The notes beneath the pieces are model-generated. The model was not told where the DNA came from, ran no database searches, and saw nothing but the letters and a program-made list of their open reading frames with translations. 64,000 nucleotides of DNA. Source: Variovorax sp. OV329 (GTDB lineage: Bacteria; Pseudomonadota; Gammaproteobacteria; Burkholderiales; Burkholderiaceae_C). The stretch is taken from the NCBI RefSeq assembly GCF_900114785.1, contig NZ_FOUG01000015.1, positions 1-64,000 on the forward strand, written 5' to 3'. Each line of letters begins with the position of its first letter. The first letter of the stretch is position 1. Shown here one piece after another: positions 42,931 through 51,158 of this stretch. A program made the translations under genes and the position numbers.

Positions 42931-43617
42931 TCAGGCCGCCGGGCAGCGCGCGCCCTGGTTGGCGGCCAGCGCCGACACGTTGCGGGCGATCTCGTCGGCC
43001 AGCCGGCTGGTGATGCGCTGGGCGCCGATGGCCACGCCGTCCAACCCTCCGGTGAGCGCCTCCCTGAATTGCACATGGCAGGTCAGCAGCGCGTCGCCGT
43101 CGCCGCGCCGGATGCTCCAGCCGAAGGCGGTGTCGATGCGATCGCCGGGCACCGCGTCGAACTGGCTGAGCTGCACGGCGATGCGGTAGACAGTCAAGCC
43201 GCGCGGCCGGCCGGCCTGCGTGGCGTCGAAGGCGGACAGCCGCCGCGCGACGCCGGCGCCCAGGGCATCGCGCAACTCGTATTCGAAGGACGAGGACCAG
43301 CGCGACTGCTCCAGCACCTCCACCTCGGCCTGGGACACCTCCTGCGACTTCTTCTCGCTGGCCAGCAGGCCGCCGTCGCGCCGCACCACCATCTGCGGCC
43401 GCGCGAAGCGCTCGGGCAGCGCGACGGGCGCCATCTCGATCGCCAGCGCCGCGTTGTCGGCGGTGGGACGCACCACGCCCGCGGTGCCGGCCGTCTCGGC
43501 CAGCGTGTAGTAGCGCGTCGGCGTGCCGCCGCAGGCCGCCAGCAGGCCCAGGCACGCGGCAGCCAGGGCTACGCGGGCCAGGTCAGTCCCGTTCTTGTTG
43601 TTCTTGTCCATGCTCAT
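42931..43617 (-). CDS. pqiC: PqiC-type membrane-integrity lipoprotein
   Basis: This 228-residue lipoprotein has an N-terminal signal with the lipobox LLAAC and a DUF330/PqiC body, with TRYYTLAET early and YRIAVQLSQFDAVPGDRI in the middle. PqiC anchors the PqiB needle to the outer membrane. The start is ATG 43617 (MSMDKN), overlapping the pqiB stop by ATGA, rather than the second Met at 43611. It is the last gene of pqiA-pqiA'-pqiB-pqiC. Confidence 0.9.
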   Translation of the reverse strand: MSMDKNNKNGTDLARVALAAACLGLLAACGGTPTRYYTLAETAGTAGVVRPTADNAALAIEMAPVALPERFARPQMVVRRDGGLLASEKKSQEVSQAEVEVLEQSRWSSSFEYELRDALGAGVARRLSAFDATQAGRPRGLTVYRIAVQLSQFDAVPGDRIDTAFGWSIRRGDGDALLTCHVQFREALTGGLDGVAIGAQRITSRLADEIARNVSALAANQGARCPAA

Positions 43618-45248
43618 TTCTTGGTGTCCTCCGGCTTGCCGCGCAGGAGCGACTCGGGATGCCGCTCGAGGTAGTCGGTGAGGATGCGCAGCGAGGCGGC
43701 CGCGCGGCTCAGCTCCTGCAGGGTCTGGCGCATGTCCTGCTGCAGGGGCGAGTCGCTGGCGATGGTGCGCTCGGCCGTGTTGAGCGTCTTGCGCACGTCC
43801 TTCATGGCAGCGGTGATCTCGGGCGACACGTCGTTGTTCAGGTTGCGGGCCAGCTGCTCGGCACTCTTGAGGGTCTTGTCCAGCGAGGCCATGGCCGTGC
43901 GCGCGTCCTGGCCGATCTGCTCGAAGGGCACCTTGTTGATCTTGGACGCAATTTCCTGCACCTGCGCCTGCAGGTCGTCCAGGCTGTTGGCCACGGTGGG
44001 CAGTTCCAGCGGCGACTTGTCGATGTCCACCTTGGCGGCCGGCGCCTTGGGGAAGAAGTCCAGCGCCACGTACACCTGCCCAGTCAGCAGGTTGCCGGTG
44101 CGAAGCTGCGCCCGCAGGCCCTTGTTGACCAGCCAGCGGATGCGCTGCTCGGGCGTCCAGCGGCTGTCTTCCTGCTTCTCGTGCGCGCGCCGGCGCAGCC
44201 GCTCGGGGTAGATCTCGACGAACACGGGCATGCGGAACTCGCGGTGCTCGCTGTCGAACTCCACGCCGATGGACTTGACCTCGCCGATCACGATGCCGCG
44301 GAAGTCCACCGCCGCGCCTGGCGTGAGGCCGCGCAGCGACTGGTTGAAGTACAGCAGCATGTGGCGCGATTCGCCGTCGGGCTCGCGCATGGCCAGTCCC
44401 TCGTCCTCGGCCAGCGCGAAGGTGGTGTTCTCGGCCGCGGTCGGGCCCATCTCGTCGTCGGGCGCCGCGAATGCAATGCCGCCCAGCACGATGGTGGCCA
44501 GCGACTGGGTGCGGATCGCCACGCCCTGGGCGCTGAGCTGCAGGTCCACGCCGCTGGCATGCCAGAAACGCGTGTTGACGCCGATGAACTTGTCGTAGGG
44601 CGCGTTGACGAACACCCGCAGCGTCACGCCGCGGCCGTCGCCGTCCAGCTGGTAGGAAGCCACCTGCCCCACCCGGATGCGGCGATAGAACACCGGCGAG
44701 CCGATGTCCACCGAACCCACGTCCTTGGACCGCAGCACGAACTGCCGCCCCTGCGCGCCCCGCGTGATGATGGGCGGCTGCTCCAGGCCGGTGAAATCTT
44801 CCTTCGTTTCCTCGGACTCGCCGGCGTCGGCACCGATGTAGGCGCCCGAGAACAGCGTGCTCAGCCCCGAGATGCCCGAGGTGTCGAAGCGCGGCCGCAC
44901 CACCCAGAAGCGCGTGTCGGCGGCCGTGAAGCCCTCGGCTTCCTTCTTGAGTTGCACCTTGACCGACACGTGCGAGCGGTCGCGCGCCAGGCGGATGGTC
45001 TCCACCGTGCCGATCTGAACGTCCTTGTATCGCACGGCGGTCTTGCCGGCCTCCAGGCCTTCGGCGGTGACGAAGCTGATGTAGATCTCGGGCCCGCGCT
45101 CGCGCAGGATCTTGGCCACCAGCCACAGGCCGACCAGGGCCGCGACGATGGGGATGAGCCAGATCAGCGATGGCAGCCAGTTGCGGCGCCGCGTCACGGC
45201 CGGCCTGGGCAGTGCGTCGGGGGTGGGCGGCGGGGTGTCTGCGCTCAT
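43614..45248 (-). CDS. pqiB: PqiB-type intermembrane lipid transport protein
   Basis: This 544-residue protein has an N-terminal transmembrane helix (about 24-46, LPSLIWLIPIVAALVGLWL) followed by three MCE (MlaD-like) domains. They are roughly at 50-140, 165-225 and 290-400, and a helical C-terminal needle follows (LDDLQAQVQEIASKINKV). Hexamers of PqiB form a tunnel across the periplasm for lipids. The start overlaps the upstream pqiA-part stop by ATGA. It matches E. coli PqiB in length and domain order. Confidence 0.93.
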   Translation of the reverse strand: MSADTPPPTPDALPRPAVTRRRNWLPSLIWLIPIVAALVGLWLVAKILRERGPEIYISFVTAEGLEAGKTAVRYKDVQIGTVETIRLARDRSHVSVKVQLKKEAEGFTAADTRFWVVRPRFDTSGISGLSTLFSGAYIGADAGESEETKEDFTGLEQPPIITRGAQGRQFVLRSKDVGSVDIGSPVFYRRIRVGQVASYQLDGDGRGVTLRVFVNAPYDKFIGVNTRFWHASGVDLQLSAQGVAIRTQSLATIVLGGIAFAAPDDEMGPTAAENTTFALAEDEGLAMREPDGESRHMLLYFNQSLRGLTPGAAVDFRGIVIGEVKSIGVEFDSEHREFRMPVFVEIYPERLRRRAHEKQEDSRWTPEQRIRWLVNKGLRAQLRTGNLLTGQVYVALDFFPKAPAAKVDIDKSPLELPTVANSLDDLQAQVQEIASKINKVPFEQIGQDARTAMASLDKTLKSAEQLARNLNNDVSPEITAAMKDVRKTLNTAERTIASDSPLQQDMRQTLQELSRAAASLRILTDYLERHPESLLRGKPEDTKK

Positions 45249-45943
45249 GCGGTCTTTCCGGTCCTCGTCGTGTCGATCGCCTCGGCGGCGCTCGGCGTAT
45301 TGTCTTCCACCGGCGCTTCGTCCCAGGTCAGCCGCGGGTCGAAGCTCAGCGAGGCCAGCATGGTCAGCACCACCACGCCGGCGAAGGCGGCGATGCCCAG
45401 CCCGGCCGAGATCTCGGCGAAACCCTGGATGTGCACCAGCCCCGAGAGCAGGCACACCACGAAGACGTCCAGCATCGACCAGCGGCCGATGAACTCGACG
45501 ATGCGGTAGAGCGTGGCCCGCTCCTGCCGCCGCCACGGGCTGCGGCGCCCGGCCGACCAGGCCATGATGGCCAGGGCGGCGAGCTTGAACAGCGGCACCA
45601 GGAAGCTGGCGATGAAGATGATGGCCGCCAGCCCCCAGGCGCCCGACACCCAGAAGTAGATGATGCCGCTCATGATCGTGTCGTACTGCGCACCGAAGAT
45701 GCTGCGCGTGATCATCACCGGCAGCAGGTTGGCCGGCAGGTAGAGGATGGCCGCGGAGATGATCAGCGCCCAGGTGCGGTTGATGCTGTCGGGCTTGCGC
45801 CGGTGCAGCCGGGTGCCACAGCGTCCGCAGGGCTCGTGTACCTGCGCGTCGCGCCAGACGGTGCCGCAGTGGTGGCAGGAGAGCAGCCCCCGGCCGGCGG
45901 CGGTTGCCACGCCGGCAGCGGGACTGGGCGCGGCGCTGCTCAT
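45245..45943 (-). CDS. pqiA: PqiA-type membrane protein, C-terminal half
   Basis: This 232-residue protein carries a zinc-ribbon near the N-terminus (Cys23, Cys26, Cys39, Cys42). It then has four hydrophobic segments with PDSINRTWALIISAAILYLP and WSMLDVFVVCLLSGLVHIQG, the second PqiA repeat. In E. coli the two PqiA repeats form one protein of about 417 residues; here they are separate. The start overlaps the upstream gene's stop (ATGA), so the two halves are made together. A frameshift is unlikely because each half has its own start and zinc ribbon. Confidence 0.9.
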   Translation of the reverse strand: MSSAAPSPAAGVATAAGRGLLSCHHCGTVWRDAQVHEPCGRCGTRLHRRKPDSINRTWALIISAAILYLPANLLPVMITRSIFGAQYDTIMSGIIYFWVSGAWGLAAIIFIASFLVPLFKLAALAIMAWSAGRRSPWRRQERATLYRIVEFIGRWSMLDVFVVCLLSGLVHIQGFAEISAGLGIAAFAGVVVLTMLASLSFDPRLTWDEAPVEDNTPSAAEAIDTTRTGKTA

Positions 45944-46578
45944 GGCCTGGTCTGATCCTCGCGCGCCTGTTCGCGCGCGAAGACGATGCGCCAGAAGGCC
46001 TTGGGCTCGAAGGCCAGCACCGCGGTGAGCAGCACCGTCAGCACCATGAAGGCCCACAGCGCCGCACCCGGAATCACCCGTGCCATGCCCGAGAGCTTGA
46101 CGATGGCCACCAGCACCCCGAGCAGGAACACCTCGATCATTCCCCAGGGCCGCAGCACTTGCATGGCGCGCACCAGGATGTTGAAGCCCGCCGGCCGGAC
46201 CCCGCGCGTGGTGATCGACACCAGCAGGTAGAACAGGATGCACAGCTGCGCCAGCGGAAAGAGGATGGTGGTGGCCAGGACCAGCAGCGCGACTTCCGAC
46301 ACGCCGCCGTGGGTCAGCTGCACCACCGCGCCGACCAGGGTGGTCTCGCTGCTCAGGCCCTGCAGCTGGATCTCGACGATGGGAAACAGGTTGGCGATGG
46401 CGAAGAGGATCAGGCAGGCCACCGTGAGCGGCAGCATCCGCTCGTGCGCGCGGCCCCAGCCGCGTTCCATCAGCGTGCCGCAGCGCGGGCAGTGCGCGGC
46501 TTCGCGCGGGCGCAGCCGGGGGCGCTCGTAGAGCGCGTCGCAGCCTTCGCACGCGATGAGGTCGGGGACTTCCTGCAT
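45940..46578 (-). CDS. pqiA: PqiA-type membrane protein, N-terminal half
   Basis: This 212-residue inner-membrane protein has a zinc-ribbon (Cys10, Cys13, Cys30, Cys33) and the first PqiA membrane repeat. Its core includes ERMLPLTVACLILFAIANLF, then PIVEIQLQGLSSETTLVGAV and PWGMIEVFLLGVLVAIVKLS. It starts the pqi operon. PqiA is the inner-membrane partner of the PqiB tunnel and may load lipids. The upstream 85 bp before the SDR gene stop hold no obvious hairpin. Confidence 0.9.
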   Translation of the reverse strand: MQEVPDLIACEGCDALYERPRLRPREAAHCPRCGTLMERGWGRAHERMLPLTVACLILFAIANLFPIVEIQLQGLSSETTLVGAVVQLTHGGVSEVALLVLATTILFPLAQLCILFYLLVSITTRGVRPAGFNILVRAMQVLRPWGMIEVFLLGVLVAIVKLSGMARVIPGAALWAFMVLTVLLTAVLAFEPKAFWRIVFAREQAREDQTRP

Positions 46579-46663
46579 AGGGCCGAACCCTAACCGATTC
46601 CGGCGGCCTCGTGCGTAGGCGCGTCCCCCGGATGCCCGCGCCCTGCCCCGCGGCGGACGCGGA

Positions 46664-47569
46664 TCAGGCCGAGCGCAGGGCGGCCCGCAGCTGCTCGCCG
46701 ATCTCCGGGCGCTCCAAGAAGGGATCGGCCGGGTTGGTGCCGGCCACGATGCCTTCCATTCGGGCCTTCACGTTGCCCAGCGCCTTGGGGTGGCTGTAGA
46801 CGTAGAACTGGTCGTTCTCCATGGCGTTGAACACGCTCTGCGCCACCTCGGCGGCCGTCACCTTGCCGCTGCTGACCGCCTTCTCGCTCATGGCCTTGCC
46901 GATGATCTGGCTTTTGGTCGGCTTCTCGTCGGCCAGGGCGCCCGGACGGTTGCGGCCGCTGGCCGCAATGCCGGTGGGCACGAAGTACGGGCACAGCAGG
47001 CTGGCGCCGACCTGGTCGGTGACCAGGCGCAGGTCCTGGTACAGGGTCTCGGTCAGGCTCACCACGGCCGCCTTGGCCGCGTTGTAGATGCCCATGTTCG
47101 GCGGTGTCAGCAGGCCCGCCATGCTGGCGGTGTTGGTGACGTGGCCGCGGTACGAGGGGTCCTTGGCGGCAGCCTCCAGCATCATGGGCACGAACAGGCG
47201 GATGCCGTGCACCACGCCCATCAGGTCCACGCCCAGCACCCAGTTCCAGTCGGCCACGGTGTTCTCCCACACCAGGCCGCCGGAGCCCACGCCGGCATTG
47301 TTGAAGACGAAGTGCGGCGCGCCGAAGCGCTCCTTGACCGCGGCGGCCAGCGCTTCCATCTGGACGGCGTCCGAGACGTCGACCTTGCGTGCCAGCACCT
47401 GCGCGCCGGCCTTCTCCATCTCGGCGCGGGCCGCGTCCAGCGCGTCCTGCTGCACGTCCACCAGCACCAGGTTCATGCCGCGCGCGGCGCCGATGCGGGC
47501 GCACTCCAGGCCGAAGCCCGATCCGGCGCCGGTGAGGACAGCGGTCTTGCCCTTGAAGTCAGAAATCAT
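46664..47569 (-). CDS. SDR-family oxidoreductase
   Basis: This 301-residue Rossmann protein has the NAD(P)-binding motif TGAGSGFGLE, the NNAG structural motif, and the catalytic Ser/Tyr-Lys set (TNTASMAGLLT, then MGIYNAAKAA). The long C-terminal part with KALGNVKARMEGIVAGTNPA is common in the larger SDR members. It probably oxidises or reduces an alcohol or ketone, perhaps a hydroxyacyl intermediate given its operon. It overlaps the GST gene by ATGA and ends the fatty-acid gene run. Confidence 0.88.
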   Translation of the reverse strand: MISDFKGKTAVLTGAGSGFGLECARIGAARGMNLVLVDVQQDALDAARAEMEKAGAQVLARKVDVSDAVQMEALAAAVKERFGAPHFVFNNAGVGSGGLVWENTVADWNWVLGVDLMGVVHGIRLFVPMMLEAAAKDPSYRGHVTNTASMAGLLTPPNMGIYNAAKAAVVSLTETLYQDLRLVTDQVGASLLCPYFVPTGIAASGRNRPGALADEKPTKSQIIGKAMSEKAVSSGKVTAAEVAQSVFNAMENDQFYVYSHPKALGNVKARMEGIVAGTNPADPFLERPEIGEQLRAALRSA

Positions 47570-48510
47570 GCAGGGGTCTCCACTTTTCGAAGTACGTAGC
47601 CGATTCGGGGAAAGTGCACGTGCACCGTGCCCGCGCGCTCGTCGCGGCGGCGTAGGCTGAAATGGGTTCGTGTGGCGGCGATCAACTCGCCCTCGGTGGG
47701 CTCGGGGCCGAAGCTCTCGCTGGCCACCGTCACCAGGCTGCCCAGCGCAATGCCGTGGTCGTCCTGGAAGGTGCTGTCCACCAGCAGGCTGTGGGGCTGC
47801 GAGGCCGCCGCCACCTGGATGGCGCTGGCCGAGTCGAACTTCTCCATGTCGCCATGGCCGATGGCGGCCATGCGCTCCATCCATTCGAGCACCGCCGGCG
47901 TATGGTCCAGGATGCCGGCCATCGAGGGCGTGCGCACGCGGGTGAACCACAGCGGATGGAAGAGCGAGAAGTCGGCCACCGTGGGCGCATCGCCGAGCAC
48001 GAAGGGCTGGCCCTCCAGCATGTCGGAGATGCGCCGCAGGTAGGACTTGTAGGCGGCGATGGCGTCCAGCGGGCGCAGTCGCGTCATGTTCACGCTCATC
48101 GCCTTGCGGTCCTCGGCGAAGGCCTTGCCCATCTCGGGCGGCGCCTTGCCGAAGAGGTCGGCCGCGCCCTTGGGCTGGAAGTTGTAGGCCATGGCGGTCC
48201 AGAACAGCGTGCTGTCGGCCCACTGCGCCACCGTGCGTGCCAGGCCCTTGCCCTGCGCCGGGTACAGGGCCGGCGCGGGCGCCAGGTGCTCCAGCACGTC
48301 GCAGATCAGGGCCGTGTCGCAGTAGATGTCGGCGCCGATCTGGAGGATGGGCGTCTTGCGGTAGCCGCCGGTGAGCGCCGCCACGTCGGGCTTGGGCTGG
48401 ATCTGCGGAATGAGCACCGACTTCCAGGCCAGCTTCTTGAAGCCCAGGATCAGCCTGGCCTTCTCGGCAAAGGGCGAAGTCGGGTAGTGATGGAGGATCA
48501 GGTCGGCCAC
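47566..48510 (-). CDS. glutathione S-transferase family protein
   Basis: This 314-residue protein starts LILHHYPTSPFAEKARLILG, the thioredoxin-like N-domain with the CPxC/Ser-type active-site region, here SPFAEKAR. The next conserved piece is YRKTPILQIGADIYCDTALI. A helical C-domain and an extra C-terminal 80 residues follow, longer than typical GSTs of about 210. The start is GTG at 48510, with AAGGAAG upstream. It may conjugate or isomerise an intermediate of the adjacent pathway. Its stop overlaps the SDR start by ATGA. Confidence 0.85.
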   Translation of the reverse strand: MADLILHHYPTSPFAEKARLILGFKKLAWKSVLIPQIQPKPDVAALTGGYRKTPILQIGADIYCDTALICDVLEHLAPAPALYPAQGKGLARTVAQWADSTLFWTAMAYNFQPKGAADLFGKAPPEMGKAFAEDRKAMSVNMTRLRPLDAIAAYKSYLRRISDMLEGQPFVLGDAPTVADFSLFHPLWFTRVRTPSMAGILDHTPAVLEWMERMAAIGHGDMEKFDSASAIQVAAASQPHSLLVDSTFQDDHGIALGSLVTVASESFGPEPTEGELIAATRTHFSLRRRDERAGTVHVHFPRIGYVLRKVETPA

Positions 48511-48547
48511 GTCGCTTCCTTCCTGGGCTGCGCGCCCGTTGATGCTG

Positions 48548-49564
48548 TCAGACCAGCTTGACCAGTTGCTTGCCGAAGTTGCGGCCCTTGAGCAGGCCCA
48601 GGAAGGCCTCGGGCGCCGACTCGATGCCCTGGGCGATCGATTCGCGCGGACGCAGCTTGCCGGTGGCCACCAGGGTGCCCAGTTCCTTCAGCGCCTCGGG
48701 CCAGACTTCCATGTGCTCGCTCACGATGAAGCCTTCGAGCTTCAAGCGGCTGATGAGGAACAGCGAAGGGTTGGCCAGCGGCAGCGGCTGGCCGTCGTAG
48801 CCGGCGATCATGCCGCACAGGGCGATGCGGCCGAAGGCGTTCATGCGCGACAGCACCGCGTCGAGGATGTAGCCGCCGACGTTCTCGAAGTAGCCGTCGA
48901 TGCCCTGGGGGCAGGCTTCCTTGAGCGCCTGGCTCATGCTCTTGGCGTCAGGGTGCTGGCGATAGTCGATGCAGGCGTCGAAGCCCAGTTCGTCCACCAC
49001 GTACTTGCACTTGTCCGGCCCGCCGGCAATGCCCACCACGCGGCAGCCGCGCGCCTTGGCCAGCGCGCCGAAGGCACTGCCGACGGCGCCGGAAGCGGCC
49101 GAGACGACCAGGGTCTCGCCTTCCTTGGGCGCGATGATCTTCACGAGGCCGTACCAGGCGGTCACGCCCGGCATGCCCACTGCGCCCAGGTAGTGCGACA
49201 GCGGCACGTGGGTGGTGTCGACCTTGCGCAGCACGCCCGGCTGCGAGGCGTCGACCACGCTGTATTCCTGCCAGCCGCCGAAGCCCACCACTTTCTCGCC
49301 CACGGCGAACTTGGGGTTCCTGCTTTCGACGATCTCGCCGACGGTGCCGCCCTGCATCACCTGGCCCAGGGGCTGGGGCTGGGCGTAGCTCTTGGAATCG
49401 TTCATGCGGCCGCGCATGTACGGGTCCAGGCTCAGGTAGTGATGGCGCACCAGCACCTGGTTGTCCTTCAGTTCCGGGGTCTGGGCGGTTGCCAGCTTGA
49501 AGTTGCTGGTCACGGCCTCGCCCTCGGGGCGGTTGTCGAGCAGTTGCTGCTTGTTGGCGGGCAT
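48548..49564 (-). CDS. CurA-like NADP-dependent oxidoreductase (MDR family)
   Basis: This 338-residue protein begins MPANKQQLLDNRPEGEAVTS and has HHYLSLDPYMRGRMNDSKSY, typical of CurA/leukotriene-B4 dehydrogenase-like reductases. The coenzyme loop is VVSAASGAVGSAFGALAKARG. These enzymes reduce alpha,beta-unsaturated ketones or enones with NADPH. An upstream Met 14 codons earlier was rejected because AGGAGAACACC precedes 49564. It lies within the fatty-acid run, consistent with enoyl substrates. Confidence 0.9.
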   Translation of the reverse strand: MPANKQQLLDNRPEGEAVTSNFKLATAQTPELKDNQVLVRHHYLSLDPYMRGRMNDSKSYAQPQPLGQVMQGGTVGEIVESRNPKFAVGEKVVGFGGWQEYSVVDASQPGVLRKVDTTHVPLSHYLGAVGMPGVTAWYGLVKIIAPKEGETLVVSAASGAVGSAFGALAKARGCRVVGIAGGPDKCKYVVDELGFDACIDYRQHPDAKSMSQALKEACPQGIDGYFENVGGYILDAVLSRMNAFGRIALCGMIAGYDGQPLPLANPSLFLISRLKLEGFIVSEHMEVWPEALKELGTLVATGKLRPRESIAQGIESAPEAFLGLLKGRNFGKQLVKLV

Positions 49565-49630
49565 GGTGTTCTCCTGTCTTGATCGTTCGGGTTCGGCGCG
49601 GCGCAAGCGTTGCGCTGCACGTCGGATGGT

Positions 49631-50080
49631 TCAGTCGGTCGAGGGCGGCCGCTGTTCGTTGGCGCTCGCGGGGCCCGTGGGCAGCCGCTTGCGTACGTAC
49701 TTGAAGGTGCCGGTGGCATGCGCGCAGGCGCGTCCCTGCTCGTCGAAGATGGTGGCCTCGGTGAAGGCCAGCGTGGCGGTGCGGTGCATCAGCCGGCCCT
49801 TGGCGACCAGCGGGCCCACCGAGGGATGCATGAAGCTGGTCTTCATCTCGATGGTGACCACGCCCAGGTCGGGCGTCTCGCTGCGGGCGGCCGCGGCCAT
49901 GGTCACGTCCAGCAGCGTCATGCAGGCGCCGCCGTGCGTCACGTCGAAGGTGTTGAGATGCTCGGGCTTGGCGGTGTAGCGCAGCTCGGACTCGCCGCCC
50001 TCGAAGCGGGTGATGTCGAAGCCCAGGTGCCGCGCAAAGGGAATGCGGCTGGCGAAGGCCTTGAGGTCGGTCTCGGACAT
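49631..50080 (-). CDS. PaaI-family hotdog thioesterase
   Basis: This 149-residue protein has the hotdog core TFDVTHGGACMTLLDVTMAA, with the HGG turn and acidic residue typical of PaaI thioesterases, and VVTIEMKTSFMHPSVGPLVA. It hydrolyses acyl-CoA thioesters, releasing coenzyme A trapped in dead-end intermediates. The C-terminus has a polar extension of about 15 residues. It is 10 bp after the upstream SDR gene. Confidence 0.9.
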   Translation of the reverse strand: MSETDLKAFASRIPFARHLGFDITRFEGGESELRYTAKPEHLNTFDVTHGGACMTLLDVTMAAAARSETPDLGVVTIEMKTSFMHPSVGPLVAKGRLMHRTATLAFTEATIFDEQGRACAHATGTFKYVRKRLPTGPASANEQRPPSTD

Positions 50081-50090
50081 GGATTCGCGT

Positions 50091-50885
50091 TCAGGCGCCC
50101 AGCACCACGCTCACGCCGCCATCCACCGCCATCCACTGGCCGGTGATGTGCTTGCCGGCGTCGCTTGCGTACAGCAGCGTGATGCCCTTGAGGTCCTCGT
50201 CGTCGCCCAGGCGGCCCAGCGGGGCGTGCGAGGCCATCTTCTCCTCGCCGATGGACTTGATGAGGCCGGCGGCCAGCTTGGTCATGAAGAAGCCCGGGCA
50301 GATGGCGTTCACCGTGATGCCATAACGGCCCCATTCCGCGGCCAGCGTGTGGGTGAAGCCGATCACCGCCGTCTTGGAGGTGTTGTAGGCCAGGGTCTTC
50401 ATCTCCGGCGGGTTGCCGTTCAGCCCCGCGATGGAGGCGATGTTGATGATGCGCCCCGTCGTCCTGGGGATCATGTACTTGTTGGCCACCTGCTGCGACA
50501 GGATGAAGTAGCCGCGCACGTTGAGGTTCATCACCTTGTCCCAGGCTTCCACCGGGTGGTCCTCGGCCGGGGCGCCCCAGCTGGCGCCGGCGTTGTTGAC
50601 CAGGATGTCGATGGCGCCCATGCGCTCCAGCGTCTCGTCGGCCAGGCGGCGGGTGTCTTCTTCCTTCGAGCAGTCGGCGGCGATCCAGCGCGCGTCGATG
50701 CCGGCGGCCTGCAGCTCGGCCGCGGCCTGCTCCAGGTCGTCGGCCTTGCGCGAGCTGAGCATGATCTTCGCGCCCTGCTCGCCCAGTGCGTGGGCCATCT
50801 GCAGGCCCAGGCCGCGTGAGCCGCCGGTGATGAGCGCGGTCTTGCCGCGGAGGTCGAAGAGTTGCTGCACGGTGCGAGCAGTCAT
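50091..50885 (-). CDS. SDR-family oxidoreductase, FabG-like
   Basis: This 264-residue short-chain dehydrogenase has TGGSRGLGLQ as the coenzyme motif, NNAG at the fourth strand, and the catalytic Ser-Tyr-Lys set in NIASIAGL and AYNTSKTAV. ITVNAICPGFFMT is the usual segment after the catalytic helix. It may act on 3-oxoacyl or 3-hydroxyacyl thioesters, in keeping with the acyl-CoA genes around it. Its substrate is not fixed by sequence alone. Confidence 0.9.
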   Translation of the reverse strand: MTARTVQQLFDLRGKTALITGGSRGLGLQMAHALGEQGAKIMLSSRKADDLEQAAAELQAAGIDARWIAADCSKEEDTRRLADETLERMGAIDILVNNAGASWGAPAEDHPVEAWDKVMNLNVRGYFILSQQVANKYMIPRTTGRIINIASIAGLNGNPPEMKTLAYNTSKTAVIGFTHTLAAEWGRYGITVNAICPGFFMTKLAAGLIKSIGEEKMASHAPLGRLGDDEDLKGITLLYASDAGKHITGQWMAVDGGVSVVLGA

Positions 50886-50936
50886 GATGGAAAGGTCTCC
50901 GGTGTTCGTTTCGAAATTAAGGATGGGTTCCGGGCC

Positions 50937-51158
50937 TCAGGCCTTGGTGTCCGGGAGTCGCGAGCGCACGTAGATCAGCACCGCGCCGACTGCCGCCACG
51001 ACCACGCCGGGCACGGACAGCGACCAGCCGAGCACCTGGTTCTCGCGCCCGGCGACGATGCCGAGGATGAGCATGAACAGGCCGCCGTAGATCAGCACCC
51101 AGATCCAGGTCTCCAGCCTGGCGTGGGGCTTGGCGGGTTTCGATGCCGCGTCCGCCAT
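50937..51158 (-). CDS. small two-helix membrane protein
   Basis: This 73-residue protein has two hydrophobic helices, about 18-38 (TWIWVLIYGGLFMLILGIV) and 46-65 (LGWSLSVPGVVVAAVGAVLI). A short loop lies between them and a basic/acidic tail follows. Its ATG overlaps the stop of the acyl-CoA dehydrogenase gene (ATGA), so production is tied to that enzyme. A membrane-recruiting role for beta-oxidation enzymes is possible but speculative. I recognise no family. Confidence 0.75.
   Translation of the reverse strand: MADAASKPAKPHARLETWIWVLIYGGLFMLILGIVAGRENQVLGWSLSVPGVVVAAVGAVLIYVRSRLPDTKA

Noticed and set aside
45245..46578. PqiA frameshift
   Set aside because: Both halves have separate starts, zinc ribbons and an ATGA junction, which argues for a natural split.
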